Source: Myxococcales bacterium 68-20 (GTDB taxonomy: Bacteria > Myxococcota_A > Polyangia > Polyangiales > Polyangiaceae). From it: a DNA stretch of 64,000 nucleotides. This document shows, piece by piece, positions 19,520-26,691 of the stretch. The notes under the pieces were generated by a model, which saw only the letters and a list, made by a program, of their open reading frames with translations, was not told the DNA's origin and searched no databases. Made by a program: the position numbers and the translations under genes. How positions within the stretch are numbered: position 1 is the first letter of the stretch; each line of letters starts with the position of its first letter. The stretch spans positions 278,722 through 342,721 of the forward strand of contig MKVQ01000006.1 in NCBI GenBank assembly GCA_001899635.1, written 5' to 3'.

Positions 19520-19936
19520 ATGCGCCGCACCGTCCTCAGCAGCATCGTCTTCACGTCGCTCACCGCCCTCAGCGTCGCCATCGGCGCTTGTGCAACGGCG
19601 CCGGTCGACGACGATCTGAGCGGGCTCACGCAGGAACAGAACCCGACGGACGCGACGGACGAGGCGAGCCCGAGCTCGAAGCTGCCGCCGTCGTCGAACC
19701 CGTCGAAGGACGAGCCCAAGGACGCCGGAACGACGCAGCCGAAGGACTCCGGAACGACGCAGCCGAAGGACGCCGGAACGACGCCGGTCGACTCCGGGCC
19801 CCCTCCGACCAGCGACGCTTGCGATGCGAACGATCCGACTTACGCGTTGAAGCTCCTGTTCGCTTCGAACCCGACCCCTTGTCCGTGTAGCAGCTCCACG
19901 GAGTGCTGCTACCTCGCCGTCTGCTTGCCGAAGTAG
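19520..19936 (+). CDS. Small cysteine-rich lipoprotein
   Basis: 138 residues. ATG 19520 gives a clean lipoprotein signal (MRRTVLSSIVF... ending AIGAC), preferred over the longer open frame from 19283. After the Cys comes a disordered Asp/Ser/Thr/Pro segment with an 8-residue repeat of PKDAGTTQ type, then a compact C-terminal end with five cysteines in CPCSSSTECCYLAVC plus one upstream in SDACDAND. This layout (lipobox, PKDAG spacer, Cys knot) is typical of surface lipoproteins in Polyangiales-like genomes. Function unknown. Confidence 0.8.
   Translation: MRRTVLSSIVFTSLTALSVAIGACATAPVDDDLSGLTQEQNPTDATDEASPSSKLPPSSNPSKDEPKDAGTTQPKDSGTTQPKDAGTTPVDSGPPPTSDACDANDPTYALKLLFASNPTPCPCSSSTECCYLAVCLPK
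19721..19786 (+). repeat. 24-bp tandem repeat in lipoprotein spacer
   Basis: Two full units (19721-19744, 19745-19768) and a partial third encode DAGTTQPK / DSGTTQPK. The units differ at the Ala/Ser codon only. Confidence 0.85.
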
Positions 19937-20228
19937 GCTCGAAGCCTCACCCCGGTCGGAGGAGCGTCCCCTCCGCCGTTACGATGAAGTCCGGCGTCGG
20001 CGCAAGGCGCAGCCGCCTTACGGCGGGCTCGGGGCCGCGCACGCGGACGGCACGCAAGCGTCGGCGGCTCCGTTGCGTCTCGGCTGGTCCTCACGGACGA
20101 CATCGCGCGACGCCAAGCGCGGCCGACGTCGGCGTGCCTGCGTCGCCTCTCGGCTCGTCCTCACGGGGAACGGCGCGCGCCATAGCGTCGTCGCGAGCTC
20201 GCGGCCGTCGTCGCTCGTTCGCGCGACG

Positions 20229-20462
20229 TCACACGCCGTCGGCGGCCGCGTCGCGCCCGTTGTCGCGCTCTTGGTCGTCGCTCGTTGGATCGCCCTCACG
20301 AACGACGGGGCTCCCCTCGTCACGTCCACCGCTCGACTCGACCGACGACGGCCGCTCGCCCGACCCGGTATGACCGGTCTCGTCGGGGAGCGGTCCGCCC
20401 CCGCCGACACATGCCGCGAGGGCGGCCGCGAGCGCTGCTGCCGTGAAGGCGACGGCGCGCAC
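20229..20462 (-). CDS. Small lipoprotein coupled to the ExbD/TolR gene
   Basis: 77 residues from GTG 20462, whose first base is the last base of the upstream ExbD/TolR stop (TAGTG). The N-terminus MRAVAFTAAALAAALAAC is a strong lipoprotein signal with Cys18; the rest is Gly/Asp/Glu/Ser-rich and likely disordered. The one-base overlap and the clean signal peptide argue that it is real and is made together with the TolQ/TolR module, perhaps as an outer-membrane or periplasmic partner. No known family recognised. Confidence 0.6.
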   Translation of the reverse strand: MRAVAFTAAALAAALAACVGGGGPLPDETGHTGSGERPSSVESSGGRDEGSPVVREGDPTSDDQERDNGRDAAADGV

Positions 20463-21133
20463 TACTTCGCCGATCCGCTTCCCTGGAGGACCATCAGGTG
20501 GAACTTCGCGAACTCGCTCTGTCCCAGCGTGAAGAGCACCTCGGTGAGGAGACGGTATGGCGTGTTCGCGTCCGCAATGACGATCGCCTCGCTCGAGCTC
20601 GGATCCCTGCCGGTCGCGAGACGAACCTGACGATCGCGCTCACGCCAGCTCTGAAGCGCGTTCGCGAGCGGAACGATGTAGAGGTCGGTGGGCCCGGTGC
20701 GCTTGTACTTCCCTTCGACACCGTGGGTGGCGTCCGCGGGGACCTGGGCGACGATGTTGTCGTCGACGATGATCGAGCTCCGCGAGATCAGAACCGCCAC
20801 GCCCTCCTGCGACGCCTCCGTCGAGAGGACGCTCTTCGGCATCGAGAGATCACCCGACTGCGGAAGCGAAGCCGACGACGCGCTCATGCTCTTGAGCAAG
20901 AAGACGAGGATGATCGTCATCATGTCGAGCATCGCCGTGATGTTGAGGAAGTCGATCTCCGGCTCTTTGTGCTTCTTGTTGATCGCGCGCCGGAGCTCGC
21001 GCTTGAAGCGCGACATGCTCGCCGGCTTCTGGCGCGCCGGCGCCCCCTGAGGCGCGGCGGCAGGCACTGCGGCGCCAGGCATCCCGCCCGGCGGCTGTCC
21101 CTGAGGAGATCCTCCCGGAGGCGGCTGGTTCAT
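20462..21133 (-). CDS. TolR/ExbD-family proton-channel subunit, module A, second copy
   Basis: 223 residues. A Pro/Gln/Gly-rich cytoplasmic N-terminus (about 55 residues, longer than usual) precedes the single TM span containing ITAMLDMMTIILVFLL; Asp70 corresponds to the essential proton-carrying Asp of TolR/ExbD/MotB. The periplasmic domain follows (about 95-223). It is the third gene of a minus-strand set (TolQ-like, TolR-like, TolR-like, lipoprotein). The set matches the AglR-AglQ-AglS composition of Myxococcus gliding motors, but Tol or Exb roles are possible too. Confidence 0.88.
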   Translation of the reverse strand: MNQPPPGGSPQGQPPGGMPGAAVPAAAPQGAPARQKPASMSRFKRELRRAINKKHKEPEIDFLNITAMLDMMTIILVFLLKSMSASSASLPQSGDLSMPKSVLSTEASQEGVAVLISRSSIIVDDNIVAQVPADATHGVEGKYKRTGPTDLYIVPLANALQSWRERDRQVRLATGRDPSSSEAIVIADANTPYRLLTEVLFTLGQSEFAKFHLMVLQGSGSAK

Positions 21134-21177
21134 GAGGCGCTCCGCTGCATCGTCTGCCGGTTCGGGGGCATCATCGG

Positions 21178-21729
21178 CTACCTCGCGACTCCGAACGTGA
21201 CCTCGGGAAACATCTCCTCGCCGCTCTCGTCCTTACGAACCGCATCCATCGCGCTGATGACGACCTGATACGGGATCGGCGGGTTGGCGCTGATCGTCAC
21301 GCCCATCTCGTCCTTGAACTCGGGAGCGGCGCTCTTCAGCTTCGCGGCGCACGCCTTGAGCGCGCCGTAGTCGTACTCGCCGTCCTTCTTCGGGATGGCG
21401 ATCCCCGGACCGGTGTCGCTGCATCCGGGAGCGACGTTCCCTCCGCGCGCCTTCAGGCTGAAGCCGTCAGGGACGACGAGCACGGTGAGACCGAGCGTCG
21501 GCGTCGTCGGCGCTCGCGCGCCGCTCCCCGCGCGCGGCGGGTACGTGTCGATGGTGGCGGTGAACGTGACGCTGATCGTGGCGAGCACGAAGATCAGCAC
21601 GTTCATGATGATGTCGAGGAACGGGACGATATTCAGCTCGCCCCCCGCCTCGTCCGGAGAATGCTCCTTCGGCTGCGAGAGCCTACGGATCTTGCTCCGT
21701 TGCTGAGCGCTGAGTTTCTCGGTCGCCAT
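21178..21729 (-). CDS. TolR/ExbD-family proton-channel subunit, module A, first copy
   Basis: 183 residues from ATG 21729 (MATEKLSAQQRSKIRRL), preferred over a longer open frame because it places the charged leader directly before the TM span. The TM segment ELNIVPFLDIIMNVLIF holds the conserved Asp39. The periplasmic part (about 60-183) contains one Cys pair candidate. It lies 26 bp after the TolQ-like gene and 44 bp before the second TolR-like gene, clearly one operon. Confidence 0.9.
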   Translation of the reverse strand: MATEKLSAQQRSKIRRLSQPKEHSPDEAGGELNIVPFLDIIMNVLIFVLATISVTFTATIDTYPPRAGSGARAPTTPTLGLTVLVVPDGFSLKARGGNVAPGCSDTGPGIAIPKKDGEYDYGALKACAAKLKSAAPEFKDEMGVTISANPPIPYQVVISAMDAVRKDESGEEMFPEVTFGVAR

Positions 21730-21755
21730 CTCGATGGGCGCTCCCTGAGCCGAGG

Positions 21756-22466
21756 TCAGTAACCGCCAGGACGCGTCTGGATCGTGAGGAGGTTGAAGAC
21801 CCGCTCCTGCGTCGCATCGAGGTCGTGCTGGATGGTCTTCGAGCGCTGGTGCAAGAGGAGGTGCGCGATCATGCACACGACGGCGATGCCGAGACCGAGC
21901 GCCGTGTTGTACATCGCCTCGGCGATACCGAGCGAGAGGAGCTTCTGGCGATCGGCGGCCGAGAGACCCGGCGCCGAGATCGCGGCGAAGGTCGCGATGA
22001 GACCGAGAACGGTACCGAGGAGGCCGACGAGCGTCGCGATGTTCGCGAGCGACCAGAGCGACCCGATGCGCTTCTCGACGCTGGGCTTCAGCTCGCCGAT
22101 CTTCTCGCTCATCGCGGCGTCGATCTCGTCGGGCCCCTTGTTCGCGTGGGTCAGGCCTGCCTTCACGAGCTGCAGCGTCGGGTAGTCGCCCGCGTCACAC
22201 AGCTTGATCGCGCGATCGATGTTGCCCGCGGTGACGAGCTTCTTGATCTGGGCGAAGAACTCCTTCGAGTTCACCCGGTACTTCGTGAGCTGGAACGCAG
22301 TGCGCTCGGCGATGAGCGCGATGACGATGGCGCTGACGACGAGGTTGATCGAGAGGAAGGTGGGGTTCGCCTTGAACGCCGCCATGAACCCGACTTCACC
22401 GGAGCCGCCACCAGCGGCCGCCGCGGGAGCTGCATCACCCAGGCTGCTCAGAAGAGCCACGAACAT
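21756..22466 (-). CDS. MotA/TolQ/ExbB-family proton-channel protein, module A
   Basis: 236 residues with three membrane spans (about 30-53, 145-168, 180-205) and the family core GLLGTVLGLIATFAAI. An Ala/Gly-rich stretch precedes TM1. ATG 22466 is preceded by AAAGGAGC at good spacing. With the two TolR-like proteins encoded downstream it should form an inner-membrane proton channel that converts the proton-motive force into mechanical work across the periplasm. It heads the minus-strand operon. Confidence 0.93.
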   Translation of the reverse strand: MFVALLSSLGDAAPAAAAGGGSGEVGFMAAFKANPTFLSINLVVSAIVIALIAERTAFQLTKYRVNSKEFFAQIKKLVTAGNIDRAIKLCDAGDYPTLQLVKAGLTHANKGPDEIDAAMSEKIGELKPSVEKRIGSLWSLANIATLVGLLGTVLGLIATFAAISAPGLSAADRQKLLSLGIAEAMYNTALGLGIAVVCMIAHLLLHQRSKTIQHDLDATQERVFNLLTIQTRPGGY

Positions 22467-23327
22467 CCCCGATGCTCCTTTCTAAATCCTCTGCAAACTA
22501 CCGCGTCGCGCTCGATCCGATTGAGTCGACGTGTGCGACGTCATGCTTCGCGCGCCTTGTAGAAACGACGAACTTTTCTATTTTTTCTCGCGTTTCGCGC
22601 GCGTAGCAACAAGGGTTGGGCCACGATACCTGGGGACTTCGAGCGAAGTCAACGAGCCCTCGTCGGCAGGATTCGGACGCGAATGCCCTCGCTTCCCGCC
22701 CGAGCGGGACCGGCAAGACGACTGTCCAGCGACGCGCGAGCGCCTCCTCCCATGGCCTCCATGGCCTCGGTCGCGTTCACTCGGCGAGCGAGGTCGCTCA
22801 TCCATGTCGCTCATCTATAAGGAGGGCCCCTCGGCCGATGTCGCCGGACGGTCATCGAAACCGATGACGGGGGCGTACGTCCTCTTCTCGATCGACTCGA
22901 TCGACGCCTTCCCTTCGCCTTCGCGAGGCCGCGAAGTGACGGTGCCTACGCGCCCTCCGAGCCCGCGGGCGCCGGCGCCCGCGCGGAACGCTCCAGATTT
23001 CTCACCGATTCTGTAAAGTGGACGTTCCAGTCAGGCTGCAACATTGCGCAAACACGCGACACTGCGCGACTTTGCTCCCTCAGAAAGATGACGAACGGTC
23101 CCAAACTCTATTGACGGAGCGTGGTCTGTACCGTCAGACTTCGCGCCCGTTGATGGGTGGAAACCGCTCACGGCGGAACGATGCTCGCGCTGGTGGGAGC
23201 AAGTGAGCCCGAACGCCTGGAGATACCCGTCAGCAACCGATTCGTCGGCCCACTCAGAGGAGCAAGCAAGGCAGTACCGAAGGAGGCTTGCGTGATTCGC
23301 GTGCGAGACGATATCGTCGCGCGCCAT

Positions 23328-23359
23328 TGACAACGGCCCCTCCAGACCGACGCGTCGGT
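23328..23359 (+). promoter_or_regulatory. Candidate promoter/operator: TTGACA box and 14-bp palindrome
   Basis: A consensus -35 hexamer TTGACA at 23328-23333 is followed, 12 bp later, by the perfect palindrome accgacgcgtcggt (23346-23359), which covers the place where a -10 element would lie. No good TATAAT is visible. It may be an operator for module B, about 185 bp upstream of its first gene. Confidence 0.35.
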
Positions 23360-23440
23360 TCGGGAGGCCGGAGACGACTCGGGACGACAGAGAGACTTCC
23401 TCGCGTGGCCGCGAGAAGTAACAAGACCTCGAAACTTCAC

Positions 23441-23460
23441 CTCGCCTCGAGCGAGGCGAG
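23441..23460 (+). promoter_or_regulatory. Leader hairpin upstream of module B
   Basis: Perfect stem ctcgcctc-GAGC-gaggcgag (8 bp, 4-nt loop), 82 nt before ATG 23543. Likely lies in the 5' UTR; role inferred only. Confidence 0.35.
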
Positions 23461-23542
23461 ACACTGACGAAGACTTCCGAGCGAGCGACTTCGCAAGCAC
23501 GGAAATGCGGCGGGCACGATCCCCCCGGAAGGACGGAGCAAC

Positions 23543-24199
23543 ATGGCTGGTTTGTGGAAGGCGTACAAAGAGGGTGGTGTTCTCATGATGAGCATCATCC
23601 TGATGTGGTCGATCTTCATCATCGGCATCATCATCGAGCGTGCTCTCTATCTGTACGGTTCGTCCATCAACAAGCAGGTCTTCCTCGCCACGATGCAGAA
23701 GTGCATCCTCGCGGGTGACGTGGCCAAGGCTGTGAAGATGTGCTCGGCCGCGAACGCGCCCCTCGCGCGCATCGTCCAGGCTGGTCTCGTGAAGGTGAAC
23801 CGCCCGGATGAGGAGGTTCAGGCGGCGATGGACGAAGCCGCGCTCCGCGAGATCCCGAAGATCGCCAAGCGCACGGGCTTCCTCGCGCTCCTCGCGAACC
23901 TCGCGATGCTCTCCGGCCTCCTCGGCACGGTTACCGGTCTCATCACCTCCTTCGGCGCCGTCTCGGGCGAGAGCGTCGACCCCGGCCAGAAGGCGCGCAT
24001 CCTCGCCGAAGGTATCTCGGAGGCGATGCACTGCACCTGGTTCGGTCTCTTCGTCGCCATCATCGGCCTCGTCGGCTTCGCCGTCCTCAACGGCAAGACG
24101 CAGTCTCTCGAGGACGACATCAACGAGGCGAGCGTCCAGGTGCTCAACCTCGTCGTCACGAACCGCCAGAAGGTCAACCTCTCTGCGGTCGCGGCCTGA
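23543..24199 (+). CDS. MotA/TolQ/ExbB-family proton-channel protein, module B
   Basis: 218 residues, beginning MAGLWKAYKEGGVLMMSIIL, with GGAAGGACGGAG upstream as ribosome-binding site. Three TM spans (about 13-33, 110-135, 155-178) and the family core SGLLGTVTGLITSFGAVSG. Its start lies directly at TM1, shorter than the module A protein (236 residues), so the two modules are paralogous rather than recent duplicates. First gene of a plus-strand operon with two ExbD/TolR-like genes. Confidence 0.93.
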   Translation: MAGLWKAYKEGGVLMMSIILMWSIFIIGIIIERALYLYGSSINKQVFLATMQKCILAGDVAKAVKMCSAANAPLARIVQAGLVKVNRPDEEVQAAMDEAALREIPKIAKRTGFLALLANLAMLSGLLGTVTGLITSFGAVSGESVDPGQKARILAEGISEAMHCTWFGLFVAIIGLVGFAVLNGKTQSLEDDINEASVQVLNLVVTNRQKVNLSAVAA

Positions 24200-24232
24200 T
24201 TCGTCAGGCTCTCGTCTGAGAACAGCCATGTT

Positions 24233-24265
24233 ACGGGGTCCGCGGAGACAGCTCCGCGGCCCCGT
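24233..24265 (+). promoter_or_regulatory. Intercistronic hairpin between TolQ-like and TolR-like genes
   Basis: acgggg and ccgcgga (with one bulged T between them) pair with tccgcgg and ccccgt around a 6-nt loop: 13 bp, very GC-rich. No T-run follows, so it should not stop transcription fully. It could protect the upstream message or tune the channel-subunit ratio. Confidence 0.55.
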
Positions 24266-24289
24266 CCTGCTCGATTCGTGGAGTGACCA

Positions 24290-24859
24290 ATGGGTGGCGT
24301 AGACGTTGGCGGTGGTGGCGGCGGAAAACGGGAGATGAACTCGGAGATCAACATGATCCCGATGATCGACCTGTTGATGGTGCTCATCTCCTTCCTGCTG
24401 ATCACGGCAGTGTGGACGCACATGGGCCGTCTCAACGCGGATGCCCAGGTTCCCGGTCCTCCGCGTGAAGTGGAGCCCGATAAGGTCGAAGTCGAGAAGC
24501 AGCTCCACGTGGAGATGCGTTCGCCGGACAAGTTCGTCCTCATCTGGAAGCAGGGCGGAACGGTCATCAGCACCGTCGACGTGCCCCGCAAGGACAACGT
24601 GATCGAGAAGGAGGGGAAGAAGATGATTCGCTTCCCCGAGCTGGCAGCGAAGATCGAGCAGGAGTGGAAGACCGCCGGCTCGCACCGTGACCCGTCGGAC
24701 AAGAAGTTCGACCAGGCCATCCTGCACACGGACAACGAGACGCCTTACGTCTATCTGATCGGCGTCATCGACGCGATCTACAAGGCGCACCGTCCCTTCA
24801 ACGTCGGGGGCAAGGCCGAGCAGGTCCCCGCCTTCAACGTCACCTTCGCGGTCAACTGA
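24290..24859 (+). CDS. TolR/ExbD-family proton-channel subunit, module B, first copy
   Basis: 189 residues. A short Gly-rich leader, then the TM segment EINMIPMIDLLMVLISFLLI with the conserved Asp27, and a periplasmic domain (about 50-189). It lies 90 bp after the TolQ-like gene (a hairpin lies in the gap) and 7 bp before the second TolR-like gene, so the latter two are probably translationally linked. Two TolR-like partners per TolQ-like protein is the AglRQS pattern. Confidence 0.9.
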   Translation: MGGVDVGGGGGGKREMNSEINMIPMIDLLMVLISFLLITAVWTHMGRLNADAQVPGPPREVEPDKVEVEKQLHVEMRSPDKFVLIWKQGGTVISTVDVPRKDNVIEKEGKKMIRFPELAAKIEQEWKTAGSHRDPSDKKFDQAILHTDNETPYVYLIGVIDAIYKAHRPFNVGGKAEQVPAFNVTFAVN

Positions 24860-24866
24860 GGACGCC

Positions 24867-25418
24867 ATGACGATTGCAAAGCCCGGCCGGCGCCTGATGC
24901 ACCAGGTGCCCCTCAAGTTCGTTCAGAAGAAGGTCAAGGGTGGCGGTCATCGCGCGACGAACGCGTCGCTGACGCTCACGCCGATGATCGACTTCCTCAT
25001 CGTCACCGTCGTCTTCCTCATTCTCTCGTTCGACCCGTCAGGCGACAAGACCCTGGCGAAGGGTGTGAGGCTTCCGGACGCCGAGAACACGATCGACATG
25101 ATCGACGCGCCGATGGTGGCGATCACCGGCAGCCTGATCCTCGTCGACGGCAACGCGGCCGGAAACACCCGCGCCGTCGAGGACAGCAAGCGCCTCCAGC
25201 GCATCGACGAGCTGTTCAACATGCTCAAGCAGAAGCGCGAGCTCTGGAAGCAGCTCCACCCCGCGAAGGACTTCCCGGGCGTCGTCGTCCTCCAGATCGA
25301 CCAGGACGTGCAGGCGATCGTCGTGAAGAGCGTGTTCCAGACCGCGGCCTTCGCTGGCTACCCCAACGTCAGCTTCATGGTCGGCGAGATCCCGAAGACA
25401 GCGTCCGCAGGCGAGTGA
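24867..25418 (+). CDS. TolR/ExbD-family proton-channel subunit, module B, second copy
   Basis: 183 residues. A basic ~35-residue cytoplasmic leader precedes the TM span LTLTPMIDFLIVTVVFLIL with Asp42 in the proton-carrying position. The periplasmic domain ends with YPNVSFMVGE. ATG 24867 is 7 bp downstream of the previous stop, with GAGGA before it. Closest in layout to AglS/TolR; the substrate machine cannot be told from sequence. Confidence 0.9.
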   Translation: MTIAKPGRRLMHQVPLKFVQKKVKGGGHRATNASLTLTPMIDFLIVTVVFLILSFDPSGDKTLAKGVRLPDAENTIDMIDAPMVAITGSLILVDGNAAGNTRAVEDSKRLQRIDELFNMLKQKRELWKQLHPAKDFPGVVVLQIDQDVQAIVVKSVFQTAAFAGYPNVSFMVGEIPKTASAGE

Positions 25419-25458
25419 GCGAAGGCGATCCTTCGTCACCAAAGCTGATGCATCCCGA

Positions 25459-25500
25459 GCGGCGAGCTGCCGGAGGCCAACGGGCCTCGGAGCTCGCCGC
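25459..25500 (+). terminator. Strong hairpin after the module B TolR-like genes
   Basis: gcggcgagct pairs with agctcgccgc (10 bp) and an inner ccg-g-aggcc / ggcctcgg stem extends it; loop aacg. The sequence after it (atcgcgttccaccctattcg) is only mildly T-rich. It may be a terminator or attenuator lowering expression of the next gene. Confidence 0.55.
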
Positions 25501-25555
25501 ATCGCGTTCCACCCTATTCGATACCTGAAGCGAGAAGGCACGGCGGAGATCGGTC

Positions 25556-26596
25556 TTGAGCGAATACGAGAGCTCCAGCGAAAAGCCGCGAGAGTACGGC
25601 CTGAAGGCGGTCCGCGATGCTCGCGTCGAGCGCGGGCGCTTGAAGCACGGCCGGATCTCGTCGAAGGCCATGCTCGTGGCGCTCGGCTCGATGGTCGCCG
25701 TCGCCCTTGCGGCGTGGTTCTTCCGGGAGCACTCCCTCGCCGATCAGAAAGAAGAGCTGCTGTCGAAGCAGCGTGCCGTCGTCACGACCGTCGGCGCCGA
25801 GTGGTCTGCTCTTCGCGACACGCTGGAGAAGACGACCCTCGACGCCGCGGGGCCCTACAAGGGCGACTACCTCGATCCCGAGGCCTCGAGCTGGGACTTC
25901 CGCGGCTTTCCCGGCGTCTATCTCCGGACGCGGGTCGAGGATGCCAAGGATCTCGACTCACTTCGCAAGAGCGCGAAGGAGTCGGCGCGCGACTCGTTCG
26001 TCGGCTGCCTGTTGAGGCCGAACAATCCGTCGGCGGCGGCCATCGCACGCGGCGAGGACGCCGGCGCCGAGTGGCAGGATCAACCGTGGAACCTCCGCCT
26101 CGGTTACGCCGCGACCCGCATCCTGACGGACGAATGGGTCAACGGGGTGAAGGACGCCGAAGACGAGCTCCACCTCCGCGTCTTCGTCCAGCAATACGAG
26201 AAGGCGAAGTCGGAGGAGATCCCGCTCACGATCGACATCGTGAAGAAGGCGCAGTTCTTCCTCCTCGTGCTCGACGAGGATGTGCCGGAGGCGCAGGCGC
26301 TCACACCGGACGCAGGCCCGAATGCCGGCAAGGTGACGGGGCTGGAGCTCCAGCAGCTCCCCCACCCTACGCGCATCCACGTGATCGACCTCAGACGAGG
26401 CAAGGAGATGGTCCGTCTCCGCCGCGAGGCCGAGGCCGACTTCCGCTTCGCGGGCGAGCGCACCTTGCGCGATCCAAGCATCCTCGCGGCCATGAAGCGT
26501 CAGGTGAACAACTGCGCCCTCGCACGCGACGTGTGGACGGCGATCAAGTCCCCGGCGGAAGCCGCGGACGCCGGCGTTTCCGACGCCGCAAAGTGA
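25556..26596 (+). CDS. Single-pass membrane protein of unknown function
   Basis: 346 residues from TTG 25556, with GGCGGAG at good spacing. A charged cytoplasmic leader (about 1-37), one TM span (about 39-60: AMLVALGSMVAVALAAWFF), a coiled-coil-like segment, then a mixed alpha/beta periplasmic domain ending in NNCALARDVWTAIK. Two cysteines (in VGCLLRP and NNCALA) could form a disulfide. No family recognised. It follows module B on the same strand after a strong hairpin, and a single TM plus a large periplasmic domain fits a linker or accessory of the proton-channel module, but this is inference. Confidence 0.75.
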   Translation: MSEYESSSEKPREYGLKAVRDARVERGRLKHGRISSKAMLVALGSMVAVALAAWFFREHSLADQKEELLSKQRAVVTTVGAEWSALRDTLEKTTLDAAGPYKGDYLDPEASSWDFRGFPGVYLRTRVEDAKDLDSLRKSAKESARDSFVGCLLRPNNPSAAAIARGEDAGAEWQDQPWNLRLGYAATRILTDEWVNGVKDAEDELHLRVFVQQYEKAKSEEIPLTIDIVKKAQFFLLVLDEDVPEAQALTPDAGPNAGKVTGLELQQLPHPTRIHVIDLRRGKEMVRLRREAEADFRFAGERTLRDPSILAAMKRQVNNCALARDVWTAIKSPAEAADAGVSDAAK

Positions 26597-26691
26597 GCCG
26601 AAGCTCGCTCGCGTCGACGCCGTCGCACTGGATCGAGTAGGCGCCTCGATGTGAGAAGGGCGCGGCCGATCCTTGCGCCTCCGCCGGCTCT

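Larger units (their letters stand above)
22467..23542. other. 1.08-kb gene-less region between two divergent TolQ/TolR operons
   Basis: No ORF here looks coding on either strand. The left part has an AT-rich block (aacttttctattttttctcg near 22570-22590), locally unusual in this window. The right part holds a TTGACA box, a 14-bp palindrome and an 8-bp leader hairpin upstream of module B (listed separately). Part of this length could encode a small RNA; nothing recognisable was seen. Confidence 0.65.

Noticed and set aside
19937..20228. Coding sequence between the two small lipoprotein genes
   Set aside because: Only Arg/Ser-rich frames; small inverted repeats (aggct-cga-agcct, cggagg / cctccg) suggest a weak convergent terminator instead.
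22531..23016. Possible 161-codon gene in the motor-module gap, including a start near 22804 with aaggaggg nearby
   Set aside because: Peptide is Pro/Arg/Ser-rich without a fold, and the aaggaggg lies inside, not before, the ORF start. Kept as gene-less.
23111..23139. TTGACG with TCAGAC at 17 bp as a promoter
   Set aside because: The -10 matches only two of six bases.
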